DNA from: Siminovitchia terrae
GTDB taxonomy: Bacteria > Bacillota > Bacilli > Bacillales > Bacillaceae_C
NCBI RefSeq assembly: GCF_003605405.2
Contig: NZ_QYTW02000007.1
Coordinates: forward strand, 1 to 64,000
DNA: 64,000 nucleotides
Direction of reading: 5' to 3'
The position numbers and the translations under genes were made by a program. Positions 26,524 through 35,575 of the stretch are shown here, piece by piece. Position 1 is the first letter of the stretch; every line of letters starts with the position of its first letter. Under the pieces are notes generated by a model, which had not been told where the DNA came from, did not search any database, and saw nothing but the letters and a program-made list of their open reading frames with translations.

Positions 26524-27237
26524 ATGAATAAGATTGTTGCTGAGAAAAGAACTTATAGTTCAACACCAAATACTCATTTCCATTATTATGGACAGTTAAT
26601 TCTACCGCTTCAAGGTCAGCTTTTCATACAGGCAGGGGCAAACGATTTTCAATTAAATCATGAAACATTACTTTATATTCCTCCAAATTGTATTCATACT
26701 TTTCATTCTATGACAAGTAATGAGTTTTTGATTTTGGAGATCCCGGATTTCATGTTGACTAGAAGGGAGCTTTTGGAAGAGGGAATTTTGTGCAAGTTTA
26801 ATAACCATTGGAAAGGTATTCGGTTTCTGATCCAAAATGAAGTGGATCAAAAAAATGTAAATACTTCTGCATTGAAGGAGCTTTATCCATATATTTCTTA
26901 TTATTTACTCCAAGATTGTTTGCCCAAATCTATTCAATACATTCATGATCATTACCATGAGAAACTAACCATTCGGAAATTAGCCTCTCTTGAACATTAT
27001 CATCACTCCTATTATTCAGAGTGGTTTTACAAAAAAACTGGGAAAACTCCTTTTACATATATACAGGAGGTACGTTTGAATAAGGCGAAAGAGTTACTCC
27101 GTCATACAAATTTATCTATTTTACATATTGCTATACAGGTCGGCTTAGATTATCAATCATCCTTAACTCGTTTGTTCCAAAAATATGAGGGAATAACACC
27201 AACTCAATTTCGAAAACAACGTATTTCTGATAAATAA
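26524..27237 (+). CDS. AraC family regulator with cupin sensor domain
   Basis: 237 residues. The N-terminal cupin-like part (HFHYYGQLILPLQGQLFI; LLYIPPNCIHTFHS) would sense a ligand; the C-terminal AraC domain has two helix-turn-helices (IRKLASLEHYHHSYYSEWF; ILHIAIQVGLDYQSSLTRLF) and ends GITPTQFRKQR. GGAAGGAGGG precedes the start. It probably regulates the EamA transporter downstream. Confidence 0.9.
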   Translation: MNKIVAEKRTYSSTPNTHFHYYGQLILPLQGQLFIQAGANDFQLNHETLLYIPPNCIHTFHSMTSNEFLILEIPDFMLTRRELLEEGILCKFNNHWKGIRFLIQNEVDQKNVNTSALKELYPYISYYLLQDCLPKSIQYIHDHYHEKLTIRKLASLEHYHHSYYSEWFYKKTGKTPFTYIQEVRLNKAKELLRHTNLSILHIAIQVGLDYQSSLTRLFQKYEGITPTQFRKQRISDK

Positions 27238-27252
27238 TATCTATAAATCAGT

Positions 27253-27313
27253 AAAAATCATCTCCATTCTATCCATTACAATCAAGTCAAATGGATAAGG
27301 GGATGATTTTTTT
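27253..27313 (+). terminator. Terminator of the araC gene, overlapping a ribosome site
   Basis: AAAAATCATCTCC (27253-27265) and TATCCATT (27270-27277) pair with AATGGATA (27290-27297) and GGGGATGATTTTT (27301 region), then a T-run. The AAGGGGATG in the 3' arm is also the only ribosome site for the small gene that starts at 27314, so folding would both end transcription and hide that site. Confidence 0.7.
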
Positions 27314-27430
27314 ATGTCAATGGATGCCATCGTTGTGATGATTTTTAGTATTGTTTTGCTTTGGGGTGGCTTAGGTTACTTTATTTTTAGATTTGTAAAA
27401 AATAGGAAATTTAAAAAATCCGATCTTTAA
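27314..27430 (+). CDS. MetS-like small membrane protein (38 residues)
   Basis: One membrane helix: MSMDAIVVMIFSIVLLWGG, then LGYFIFRFVKNRKFKKSDL. This is the pattern of the MetS small subunit of NSS-type amino-acid importers (WGGL followed by a short basic tail). No MetP transporter is beside it; the next gene is an EamA exporter 54 bases on. The assignment rests on pattern only. Confidence 0.6.
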   Translation: MSMDAIVVMIFSIVLLWGGLGYFIFRFVKNRKFKKSDL

Positions 27431-27484
27431 TGTACTACTGGGATTTTTTTAGTTTGCCGTAAAAATCCTAAAAAGGAGAAAATC

Positions 27485-28423
27485 ATGAAAACAGTCATAG
27501 GTATATTTTTTACAATGCTCTGGTCATCTGCGGCCATAGCAACGAAGATCGGGTTAAACTCGACTACACCATTATTGTTGGCAACCAGTCGCTTTATAAT
27601 CGCCGGCGGCTTGTTATTCTTGTACATTTATTTTTTTCATGAGAGATATCCTTGGCCAAAATTAAATGAGTGGAGATCGCTCTTTCTTTTGGGCTTATTA
27701 AATACAACTATTTATTTAGGGGCAACGTTTTGGGCGTTGAACCATGTGTCAGCGGGATTGTTTAATTTATTTGTGACAACCAATCCGTTCTTAGTTGCTA
27801 TTCTGTCTTGGATACTATTAAAGCGAAAAGTTTTATTCATGGAATGGATTGGGATGACTGTTGCAGCTTTTGGGTTGCTAATCGCGACATGGCCAACTAT
27901 TACAGGTGGAGAAGTGCATGTATACGGATTGATTATTTTGGGCGTGGGGATGGCATCAATGGCCGTTGGAAGTGTTTATTTTAAAAAAGTTGATTTAAAA
28001 TTACCCAGTATTGTGATCAATACTTGGCAAATGACGATTGGCGGTATTATATTAATTCCTATCACCTTTATCCTTGAAAAAGATTCTTACTTTATAAAGC
28101 TGGATCCGAACCTAGTGGGGTCATTAAGCTGGTTAGTGTTTGTTATTTCAATCGGAACCATGCTACTTTGGTTTTATTTGTTGAAACAGGATACAGTAAA
28201 GGCTAACAACTGGTTATTCTTGACACCTATTTTTGGATATGTATTTGCAAATGTTTTTTTAGATGAACCTGTTACTATTTTTGATAGTGTAGCTACTATT
28301 TTTGTTGTCATCGGATTATTACTTTCGGGAAATATTGCGATTCATCCTGTAATAAAGCTATTCAATCGATTTCGAAGCGTTAGTTATGAAACGGATACGT
28401 ATGAAAAGGGGGATAGGCTTTAA
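27485..28423 (+). CDS. EamA/DMT family transporter
   Basis: 312 residues with about ten hydrophobic segments in two repeats of five, the plan of the drug/metabolite superfamily. Landmarks are FTMLWSSAAIATKIGL at the start and WLFLTPIFGYVFANVFLDE in the last repeat. It likely exports amino acids or other metabolites. AAAAAGGAGAAAATC precedes the ATG. Confidence 0.88.
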   Translation: MKTVIGIFFTMLWSSAAIATKIGLNSTTPLLLATSRFIIAGGLLFLYIYFFHERYPWPKLNEWRSLFLLGLLNTTIYLGATFWALNHVSAGLFNLFVTTNPFLVAILSWILLKRKVLFMEWIGMTVAAFGLLIATWPTITGGEVHVYGLIILGVGMASMAVGSVYFKKVDLKLPSIVINTWQMTIGGIILIPITFILEKDSYFIKLDPNLVGSLSWLVFVISIGTMLLWFYLLKQDTVKANNWLFLTPIFGYVFANVFLDEPVTIFDSVATIFVVIGLLLSGNIAIHPVIKLFNRFRSVSYETDTYEKGDRL

Positions 28424-28551
28424 ATTTCAGTAGATTTTTTCAGCCTAATTGCAGTCGAACAAAACAATGTCCTCTTTGATTTTTTTCTCTACAGGTTCTA
28501 TTGCTATTTCAGAATTGTTTCATAGCCTAATGATTCAATTTCAAGTCAGGC

Positions 28552-28580
28552 TTGAAAATAAATTCTAAACATAATAAAAT
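28552..28580 (+). promoter_or_regulatory. Promoter of the ABC-F leader
   Basis: TTGAAA (28552-28557), a 17-bp spacer, TAAAAT (28575-28580). The RNA would start about 30 bases before the upstream reading frame. Confidence 0.65.
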
Positions 28581-28615
28581 ATGAATAAATAACAATGAGA
28601 TGGGGGTGGGTAAAG

Positions 28616-28732
28616 ATGTTAAATCAAGCTGTTTTAGTGCACGGGTTTTGGACAGAGTTCTTATTTTTTAACCGTGCAAAATTTGCCGCTTCAATTGTTA
28701 ACGGGATACGTATGCCCTTTTTTAGCAATTGA
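28616..28732 (+). CDS. Upstream leader peptide of the ABC-F gene
   Basis: GGGGGTGGGTAAAG precedes an ATG that opens 38 codons: MLNQAVLVHGFWTEFLFF, then NRAKFAASIVNGIRMPFFSN. The last codons (VNGIRMPFFSN) are encoded by a 30-nt block (28700-28729) that is matched at 26 of 30 positions in the erm leader, in the leader frame there too. The block also contains GGGAT/ATGCCC followed by six T, a terminator shape. Drug-stalled ribosomes on such leaders usually switch the downstream gene on. Confidence 0.7.
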   Translation: MLNQAVLVHGFWTEFLFFNRAKFAASIVNGIRMPFFSN

Positions 28733-28787
28733 ATAGCAAATCTAAAACGGTGAAAACATCTCTAACCCACAGTATGTAAGGATGGTT

Positions 28788-28878
28788 GAAGAGGAGATTT
28801 TCAAGCTCTTCTTTTTTAATTCTATAAAAATCCTTATTCAACGAGCCATGAGAGGTTGTGTTTTCTCATGGCTTTTTT
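28788..28878 (+). terminator. Two tandem attenuator terminators before the ABC-F gene
   Basis: Hairpin 1: GAAGAG (28788-28793) with CTCTTC (28806-28811), then six T. Hairpin 2: AGCCATGAGA (28844-28853) with TCTCATGGCT (28864-28873), then T-run. Placed between a leader peptide and an antibiotic-resistance-type gene, they indicate transcription attenuation. Confidence 0.8.
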
Positions 28879-28910
28879 GTGTGCTTTTTTATTCGAGGAG
28901 GAATATTTAC

Positions 28911-30785
28911 ATGATTATATGCAGTGTACATCAGGTCGGAAAAATGTATGGAGGTAACTCCATTTTTGAAAATATATCGTTTGAAATTCACGAAAAGGAT
29001 CGGGTTGGCTTAGTTGGGAGAAATGGAAGTGGGAAAACAACTTTATTCCGGTTGTTAGCTGGTGAGGAAGTACCTGATTCCGGCCAAATCCATTGGAAAA
29101 AGGGTTCTGAGGTTGGTTATCTTGCACAAATTCCAGCATTTCCGAGTCAATCGACAACAAAGGATGTTTTGGAAACAGCTTTCTTAGATCTTTTACAAAT
29201 ACAAGAAAAAATGAAGAAGCTTGAGGTTAAGATGGGGAAGGAACCAAGCGGAGAAAGTCTGCAAAAATTAATTGATGATTATGGAAATCTTCAGGACCAT
29301 TTTACATTAAAAGGCGGATATGAGATTGAGGCTAATATCGAAAAAATGGTTAATGGCCTAAACATACATGATCTACTTGATAAGGAATTCAACCAATTAA
29401 GTGGTGGTGAAAAAACAAAGGTTGGCTTAGCCCTTATTCTTCTAAAAGAACCAGACTTCTTATTATTGGATGAACCGACTAACCATTTAGATTTAATGGC
29501 ATTGGAGTGGCTTGGCAGCTATTTGCATGAGTATAGTGGAACGGTTGTTGTTATTTCCCATGATCGTTATTTTCTTGATGAGGTTGTGACTGGAATATTG
29601 GATTTGGAGGATGGTGAAATTGAGTGCTATCCTACAAACTTTTCGGGGTTTGTGAAAGAAAAAGAGGAGCGGCTTCTAAGAGAATTCCATGCATATGAAG
29701 AACAGCAAAAGAAAATAAAGAAAATGAAGGAGGCTATCAAACGGCTAAGAGAGTGGGCGAACAGAGCCAATCCACCTAACGAAGGTCTTCATAAACGTGC
29801 AAGAAATATGGAAAGAGCATTAGAAAGATTGGAAAAACTGAATCGTCCCAAATTAAATCGGAAAAAAATGGACCTTGAGATGGATTCTTCTGACCGAAGT
29901 GGGAAAGATGTGTTGATGCTTACTGATGTTTCAAAATCTTTTGGAGAACAGCAGTTATTCGAACATGTTCATATGCATGTGATTTATCAAGAACGAGCTG
30001 CGATTGTCGGTGAGAATGGAACGGGTAAATCCACATTAATCAAACTGATTTTGGGGCAGCTCCATGCTGATGAAGGAAAAGTTAGGATCGGAAGTAACGT
30101 AAAAATAGGTTACTTATCTCAAAACATTTTTTCTGACATTAAGGATGAAACAGTCATTGAAGCATTTCGTAATGAGGTAAGGGTTACAGAAGGGGAAGCA
30201 AGACATATTTTGGCCAGGTTTTTATTTTATGGTTATATGGTTTTCCGTAAAGTTTCTCAGCTTAGTGGAGGGGAAAGAATGAGACTCCGCTTAGCTCAAC
30301 TGATGTATCAAGACATTAACCTGCTCATTCTAGATGAGCCGACAAACCACTTAGACATTGAATCTCGGGAAGTCTTAGAAGAAGCACTTGAAAATTATAA
30401 TGGAACGATTTTAGCTGTTTCACATGATCGGTATTTTCTAAATAAACTATTTGAGAAAATTTTTTGGATTGAATCAAAAGAAGTTCATTGTTTTGAGGGT
30501 AACTACAATTGGTCAAAGGAGAAAATGGCTTTTAAAAAAAGTAGGGCGGAGCATATAACAGTAGAAATTAAAAAGGAACCACCTGCCTTGGAGAAGCCAG
30601 TAGAACAAAAGAATATGAAGTATGAATACTTGGAAAAGGAATTAGAAACCGTGGAACAGAAGATTTCAGAGTTGGATAGGCGGTTAGCAGAAATTCAAGA
30701 ATTAGAGCATTTACAACTACTATATGAAGAAAAGGAGGAGCTTGAGAGACAGTGGGAAGAACTTTATGAACAACTGGATCTGTAG
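28911..30785 (+). CDS. ABC-F ribosomal protection protein
   Basis: 624 residues with two ATPase domains and no membrane part. Domain 1: GRNGSGKTT, LSGGEKTKVGLAL, LLLDEPTNHLD. Domain 2: GENGTGKST, LSGGERMRLRLAQ, LLILDEPTNHLD. A charged linker of about 90 residues joins them (the antibiotic-resistance loop) and a coiled-coil tail follows. Antibiotic-resistance ABC-F proteins of the Vga/Lsa/VmlR kind eject macrolide, lincosamide or pleuromutilin drugs from the ribosome. The ATG at 28911 has GAGGAGGAA upstream; the longer frame from 28782 runs through the attenuators. The drug class is not readable. Confidence 0.9.
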   Translation: MIICSVHQVGKMYGGNSIFENISFEIHEKDRVGLVGRNGSGKTTLFRLLAGEEVPDSGQIHWKKGSEVGYLAQIPAFPSQSTTKDVLETAFLDLLQIQEKMKKLEVKMGKEPSGESLQKLIDDYGNLQDHFTLKGGYEIEANIEKMVNGLNIHDLLDKEFNQLSGGEKTKVGLALILLKEPDFLLLDEPTNHLDLMALEWLGSYLHEYSGTVVVISHDRYFLDEVVTGILDLEDGEIECYPTNFSGFVKEKEERLLREFHAYEEQQKKIKKMKEAIKRLREWANRANPPNEGLHKRARNMERALERLEKLNRPKLNRKKMDLEMDSSDRSGKDVLMLTDVSKSFGEQQLFEHVHMHVIYQERAAIVGENGTGKSTLIKLILGQLHADEGKVRIGSNVKIGYLSQNIFSDIKDETVIEAFRNEVRVTEGEARHILARFLFYGYMVFRKVSQLSGGERMRLRLAQLMYQDINLLILDEPTNHLDIESREVLEEALENYNGTILAVSHDRYFLNKLFEKIFWIESKEVHCFEGNYNWSKEKMAFKKSRAEHITVEIKKEPPALEKPVEQKNMKYEYLEKELETVEQKISELDRRLAEIQELEHLQLLYEEKEELERQWEELYEQLDL

Positions 30786-30791
30786 TTCTGC

Positions 30792-30986
30792 TTTAACTTC
30801 ATTCAGCATTCATCTCCCACTTCTATAAGTGGTGAGATGAATGCATATTGGTATTCCATTCTCTGTGGGTTTAAACCCCGGCTGAATAAAGTTAAAGCCT
30901 CCGGCGGATGCCACAGATTTTCAGAGGGAATTTATAGAGCGGAGCTCGATAAAATCTGGGCGCAAATACGCCAAGGCGGATTTGAT
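30792..30986 (+). repeat. Dispersed structured repeat, copy E
   Basis: Full-length family copy directly after the ABC-F gene. It shows the inverted ends best: CTTTAACTTCATTCAGC at the start and GCTGAATAAAGTTAAAG inside match at 16 of 17 positions when one is inverted. Confidence 0.88.
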
Positions 30987-31027
30987 TAAGAGAGTGCCGG
31001 TATGGGTTAATGGCGTTCTCTTATTAG

Positions 31028-31396
31028 GAAGTAATCAGCCTTCCATTACTTTCAACGGAAAATGTAACATTTTACATAGTTAGAAGTAACAATACACGAG
31101 TAGAGAAAACAAAAATGATTGATGAAATGGATGTAGCTAGTAGACATTTAAATGTTTGTATTCACTACATTCACAATTGCGGAAAGTGTTCAAAGTGTAA
31201 GCGAACCTTGCTAATACTGGATATTCTAGGTGTTATAGATAAATATAAGAATGTATTTAAACTGGAATATTTCTACTCTGTCAAAGATGCTTATATTAAT
31301 AAAGTAATAGCAAAAAATGGCAGTAATGAACTTCTTAAAGAAATTTATGATGAAATGGTTAAAACAAAGTATCTTGATAAATGGAAAGAGTCCTAA
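31028..31396 (+). pseudogene. C-terminal remnant of a Cys-cluster nucleotide hydrolase-like protein
   Basis: An open frame from about 31028 reads VISLPLLSTENVTFYIVRS, later NCGKCSKCKRTLLILDILG, to a stop at 31396; an ATG at 31115 lies inside it with no ribosome site. CxxCxxC-RT-LLxLDxLG is the tail of ExsB/asparagine-synthase-like ATP pyrophosphatase proteins. The ATP-binding N-terminal half is missing. The remnant begins about 40 bases after repeat copy E, so loss may have involved the repeat. Confidence 0.5.
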
Positions 31397-31530
31397 TCGC
31401 CTTGAACTAGAAATGAAAACCGAGCATCTGAGAATTTTCTTCGTATAAAGCACCAAAACCAATTATAATAAAGGATAATGAATTAGAGTACTTGTTTTGT
31501 CCACTCTAATTAAGAATCGACTATAAACAA

Positions 31531-31565
31531 AAACAGGTAATGCAGCATCGGCTCATTACCTGTTT
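31531..31565 (-). terminator. Terminator of the 31574-32152 gene
   Basis: AAACAGGTAATG (31531-31542) pairs with CATTACCTGTTT (31554-31565). On the minus strand the stem runs into a T-rich stretch. Confidence 0.8.
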
Positions 31566-31573
31566 CATAAAAG

Positions 31574-32152
31574 CTAGTTCATATTCTTTATTTCACACTT
31601 CAATTCTTTCAATAGTCGCTTTGCTACAATTAAATTATGAGACCTAGTATCCTCATCCCTAAAAAAAATATATTTTTCACCGGCGATTACAACTGCCTTT
31701 AGAAGGTCTATTTCATTGCAGCTTACTCGTGTTTCTTTAGAAACAGGAAGATCTGATCTTAAATCAAATAAAGCACTATTTCTAAATACCTTAAATAAAA
31801 CTAAATCTTTTGGGGAGGATTGAATTTTCTTTATGGACCATTCTAGTCCATTTATGAACATTTGAGTCTCACTGTATTTTCCATCATCAACGTACTCGCG
31901 TACCATGGTTAATAAAGCTGTCCACATTAAATCTACATCATCCCAATCAATAAAAGTGGATACATCCATACCATTTATTTGGATGCAAACGACTCCATAT
32001 AAATCAATCCCTTTATTTTTTGTTAACATACGATTCAAAGTTTCTTTAGCTCCGAATTCGTCTATATTTATAAAAAAATTTTTCGGGTTAGACAATTCTT
32101 CAAAATAAGTATCTAGGTCCTTTGTTCCAAGATACGTCTGTACATTAATCAT
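31574..32152 (-). CDS. Hypothetical protein, 192 residues
   Basis: Not recognised. A soluble protein starting MINVQTYLGTKDLDTYFEEL, with a conserved-looking GLEWSIKKIQSSPKDLVLFK segment. It has its own terminator and an ordinary AT-rich codon pattern. It could belong to an immunity-type family, but nothing proves it. Confidence 0.6.
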   Translation of the reverse strand: MINVQTYLGTKDLDTYFEELSNPKNFFINIDEFGAKETLNRMLTKNKGIDLYGVVCIQINGMDVSTFIDWDDVDLMWTALLTMVREYVDDGKYSETQMFINGLEWSIKKIQSSPKDLVLFKVFRNSALFDLRSDLPVSKETRVSCNEIDLLKAVVIAGEKYIFFRDEDTRSHNLIVAKRLLKELKCEIKNMN

Positions 32153-32458
32153 TTAATCCACAACCTTATTTAAGAGATAGAATGTATTGATTCGGTAATT
32201 ACTAACTACTAGTCTATATTTCTGACCATCTATTTTGACATTAAGTGTACTATATTACTGAACTGCTCCTTTATGAAGAAAGAGCGGAATTCTAGCTGCA
32301 GAATTGCGTACAAGGATCGAATATAAAAAAATTGAAATAGAGCCAAAATAGCTCTCCAGTAATTTTATTAGCGCGCCCTTTTGCGGAATATTGAATAGCA
32401 GAAAAACTGAAAAAATAATTTGACAATTTTTTCAGCTATTGCGCTTAATTGCTTATAG
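32153..32458. other. Intergenic stretch without a recognised feature
   Basis: AT-rich, with scattered short inverted repeats and no convincing frame. It ends at repeat copy F. Confidence 0.5.
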
Positions 32459-32653
32459 TTTAACTTCATTCAGCAGAAATCTCCCACTTCTATAAGTGGT
32501 GAGATGAATGCATATTGGTATTCCATTCAGTGTGGGTTTAAACCCTGGCTGAATAAAGTTAAAGCCTCCGGCGGATGCCACAGATTTTCAGAGGGAATTT
32601 ATCGAGCGGAGCTCGATAAAATCTGGGCGCAAATACGCCAAGGCGCATTTGAT
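32459..32653 (+). repeat. Dispersed structured repeat, copy F
   Basis: Full-length family copy starting TTTAACTTCATTC and ending GCATTTGAT. A short open frame inside it is a by-product of the repeat, not a gene. Confidence 0.88.
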
Positions 32654-32717
32654 ATACATTTAAACACCATTTATCTTGAACCGTGATACACTATAACAAA
32701 AAAGGGGGAACACCAAA

Positions 32718-33053
32718 ATGGAATTCACATTTGGAAACGGATCTATTGTTCTACCTCCATTACACATTACGGTTATCGGAATAATTGTTATTTACTTGTT
32801 AGTCAGGTGGAGCAAACAACTAGAGACCAGACGGTTTACAATTTTCTTTTATTTTTTGGTTAGCACTTACATTACACCTGTTTTTTCCCACAGCACAAAC
32901 GAAGGTGTCTTTGAGTTATGGATTCCGTTAGGATTTATAGTAGTTTTTTTATACTTGTTTCGAAGCGAAAGCTACCATCCATCTAAAATGAAAGCAAGTC
33001 TTTTAGGATCTTGCATAGCAACATATCAGTTAATCCTTCAATATGTCGGATAA
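32718..33053 (+). CDS. Small membrane protein, 111 residues
   Basis: Three to four hydrophobic segments (ITVIGIIVIYLLV; FTIFFYFLVSTYI; LWIPLGFIVVFLYLF). AAAGGGGGAACACC precedes the ATG. Family not recognised. Confidence 0.7.
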   Translation: MEFTFGNGSIVLPPLHITVIGIIVIYLLVRWSKQLETRRFTIFFYFLVSTYITPVFSHSTNEGVFELWIPLGFIVVFLYLFRSESYHPSKMKASLLGSCIATYQLILQYVG

Positions 33054-33260
33054 TTTTAGTTGAACATAAATTAATTTCAGCGGCGCATCCTCTTTTAGAT
33101 TAGCGCCCGTTAATACAATAAGGAAATAAACCGGATCGCAAAATCAAGCGGTTCTTTTTTATTTATTTGAAATCAACGATTAACCGATAGCTAATGTACA
33201 AGATACTTTTTGGAGTCGGAATATACTGAATATGACATTGGATGGTAAGGGGGTGAATCC

Positions 33261-33833
33261 ATGAAACCTTGGTTCAACTCATCTTGTATTAGTAAACAGG
33301 AAGTTAGTTTAAGTAATTCTATGCGTTTAGTTTGGGAACAACACGTATACTGGACAAGACTGACTATCATAAGCCTGGCTTTTAATTTACCTGATGTAGA
33401 CTTTACTACCGCACGTCTTCTCCGAAACGCTACAGATATGGGAAATTTACTAAAGCCGTTCTATGGAAATAGAATAGCCGCGAGGTTCAGCAACTTAATA
33501 AGGGAGCACCTATTAATTGCTGTGGAACTTGTCAAAGCTGCAAAAGCTGGCAATCAGAGGGCTGTAGCAGCTATAGAGAAAAGATGGTACGAAAATGGAG
33601 CAGAAATTGCCAAATTCCTAAATACAATAAATCCTTTTATTTCAAGAGAGGAATTCCAAGAAATGTTTTTCGAGCATCTGGCTCTTACTACACAGGAAGC
33701 AGTACTTATACTCCAAAAAGATTTTAAAGCAAGTATTGCTGTGTTTGATAAAATTGAGGCGGAAGCTTTACAAATGGCGGATACAATAACGCAGGGAATT
33801 GTAAGACAATTCCCCAACAAATTTCGCCCATAA
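33261..33833 (+). CDS. Conserved hypothetical helical protein
   Basis: 190 residues, all-helical by eye: MRLVWEQHVYWTRLTIISLA near the start, later HLLIAVELVKAAKAGNQRAV and INPFISREEFQEMFFEHLAL. I recall bacillary relatives that databases sometimes label acetylglutamate kinase, but no kinase motif is visible and I do not adopt that name. AAGGGGGTG precedes the ATG; a terminator follows. Confidence 0.7.
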   Translation: MKPWFNSSCISKQEVSLSNSMRLVWEQHVYWTRLTIISLAFNLPDVDFTTARLLRNATDMGNLLKPFYGNRIAARFSNLIREHLLIAVELVKAAKAGNQRAVAAIEKRWYENGAEIAKFLNTINPFISREEFQEMFFEHLALTTQEAVLILQKDFKASIAVFDKIEAEALQMADTITQGIVRQFPNKFRP

Positions 33834-33862
33834 AATCTTCTGACTGTACAATAAGTGATATT

Positions 33863-33887
33863 AGGCACTAATTTCAGTGCCTTTTTT
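33863..33887 (+). terminator. Intrinsic terminator
   Basis: AGGCACT (33863-33869) with AGTGCCT (33876-33882), followed by six T. Confidence 0.85.
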
Positions 33888-34031
33888 AGTTTTTGTATAA
33901 ATCACTTTGAACGAAACTGACCCATTACTTTAAGTATATTCTTTCCCAACCTCAATAAATTAATATACGTTTATTCCATTATAGGGCCCGTTTGTTAAAA
34001 TAAGATATGAAAAAACTTAGGAGGATGTAGA

Positions 34032-34382
34032 ATGAAGGTTAAAAGAATTGTTGCCAACGTTGAGACACAGAACATTTCTAAAGCAACGTACTTTTATGGA
34101 GAAATGCTCGGACTTGATCAGTTGATGGATATGGGATTTATTGCAACTTATGGCTCACATGAGAAAATGGACACTCAAATTAGCTTTCTTTCAGAGGGAG
34201 GCTCTGGGACACCAGTGCCCGATCTGTCAATTGAAGTTGATAATCTTGACAGTGCACTAACTCGCGTAAAAGAAGCAGAGATTCCAATTGAGTATGGGCC
34301 AGTTGAGGAGCCATGGGGAGTTCGACGCTTTTATGTAAGGGATCCATTCGGGAAGCTCGTCAATATTCTTACTCATCTATAG
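34032..34382 (+). CDS. VOC family (glyoxalase/bleomycin-resistance fold) protein
   Basis: 116 residues. The beta-alpha-beta-beta-beta modules are seen as RIVANVETQNISKATYFYGEML and WGVRRFYVRDPFGKLVNIL (landmarks ATYFYGEMLGL and YVRDPFGKLVNI). The metal-site pattern is partial, so the substrate and activity are open. TAGGAGGATGTAG precedes the ATG. A GCGCA...TGTGC hairpin with a T-run follows at about 34424-34458. Confidence 0.85.
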   Translation: MKVKRIVANVETQNISKATYFYGEMLGLDQLMDMGFIATYGSHEKMDTQISFLSEGGSGTPVPDLSIEVDNLDSALTRVKEAEIPIEYGPVEEPWGVRRFYVRDPFGKLVNILTHL

Positions 34383-34568
34383 ATGAATGAGATTACTATT
34401 GCGTTGAATACTTCTCCAATCGGGCGCATTTCCAGAGGATGGATCTGTGCTTTTTCTTTAGGTTCAGTGCCAGATTGTTACATAACAGATAATAAACAAA
34501 AAAGCAGATACTTATGACATTTTATATACTAAAGGGTAAATCCATACTAGTGAAAAGTAGGTGAAGAA

Positions 34569-34787
34569 ATGCCTAAAGTCAAAATAAATAATGTTGAATT
34601 GTATTATGAAGTAAAAGGTTCTGGTGATGCAATTGTTTTTACACATGGTGCTTCATGGGATCATCGACAATGGGAACCACAGATTGATGAATTATCTAAA
34701 CGATACAAAACCATTACCTGGGATGTACGTGGACATGGTCAATCTTCATTACCAAAAGGTAAAGTGGACTCTGAGGATTTCAGCTAA
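34569..34787 (+). pseudogene. Truncated alpha/beta hydrolase, N-terminal fragment
   Basis: 72 residues covering only the first strands: VELYYEVKGSGDAIVFTHGA (oxyanion HG), then WDVRGHGQSSLPKG. It stops at 34787, before the nucleophile Ser elbow and the rest of the family (usually about 260 residues). No continuation is found in other frames beyond 34800. The sequence from 34800 to 35195 holds only short frames of no recognised kind. Confidence 0.75.
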
Positions 34788-35195
34788 TATAACCCAATTT
34801 GCAGGATCATGTATAACAAAGCATATACTTGGGGCGAATTTAGGACTTAATAATAATACGTGGGTAGATGCTAATTTTTTAAAAATAAAGCTTAGTTAGC
34901 GCACCGGGCTTTTTTTATTTTTTAAAAGCCCCTCAACTCTGTGAATGGCTATTTCAAATTCAACACTGGCAATTATTCTATGGGCTTTAAGGATAACGAT
35001 AACAACCACAACATGCACTTGTTTATTCGTTTGATTTACATAATGGGCAGCACCTTTAATCTCTTCAAAAAATCCATCAATTCAGAGGTTAAAATTAACC
35101 GGCAAGTTAAATTTCATTGCAATATGTAATGTCTCGTTGATCTGCTCCCATTCTGCCCATCCGCTACGACTTTTTCGCTCGCTCTGAAACAACTT

Positions 35196-35328
35196 ATCAA
35201 ATGCGCCTCGGCGTATTTGCGCCCAGATTTTATCGAGCTCCGCTCAATAAATTTCCTCTGAAAATCTGTGGCATCCGCCGGAGGCTTTGACTTTATTCAG
35301 CCGGGGTTTGAACCCCCACTGAATAAAG
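35196..35328 (-). repeat. Dispersed structured repeat, copy G (5' truncated, inverted)
   Basis: The only copy on the minus strand. It contains the whole second half and the GGGGTTCAAACCCC hairpin, but stops at ATTCAGTGGGG, so the CTCCCACTT hairpin is missing. Confidence 0.85.
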
Positions 35329-35500
35329 CTTGTAGACGTTGATATATCGACGTTTTTAAAGGTTTTATGCAGATGTTTACGTTTAAAAAATTTATAGTTT
35401 GTAATAAGAATATTTAAAATAAAATTTATCGTTTACGAAGCAATTTTCTTTGATTAATGACAGTGAATGCTGAATCATACTGTACAGTGCAATCATGTAT

Positions 35501-35510
35501 TTGCTATAAT
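35501..35510 (+). promoter_or_regulatory. Extended -10 promoter element of the MBL-fold gene
   Basis: TTGCTATAAT fits an extended -10 (TGnTATAAT). No good -35 is visible. A small palindrome, ACTGTACAGT, lies just upstream at about 35479-35488. Confidence 0.45.
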
Positions 35511-35575
35511 CAGAATAATGCGTTTATAAAACAATAGGCACTTGTTAACTTAGTCATAAGAAGGAGGAAGGGTTC

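Noticed and set aside
28782-28910. Longer N-terminus for the ABC-F protein
   Set aside because: This extension runs through two terminator hairpins and the AGGAGG site; the conserved protein starts at 28911.
32504-32686. 60-residue open frame inside repeat copy F
   Set aside because: It is made almost wholly of the repeat and lacks a ribosome site; the same frame is broken in other copies.
33261-33833. Acetylglutamate kinase
   Set aside because: The name is sometimes attached to this kind of protein, but no amino-acid-kinase motif is visible.
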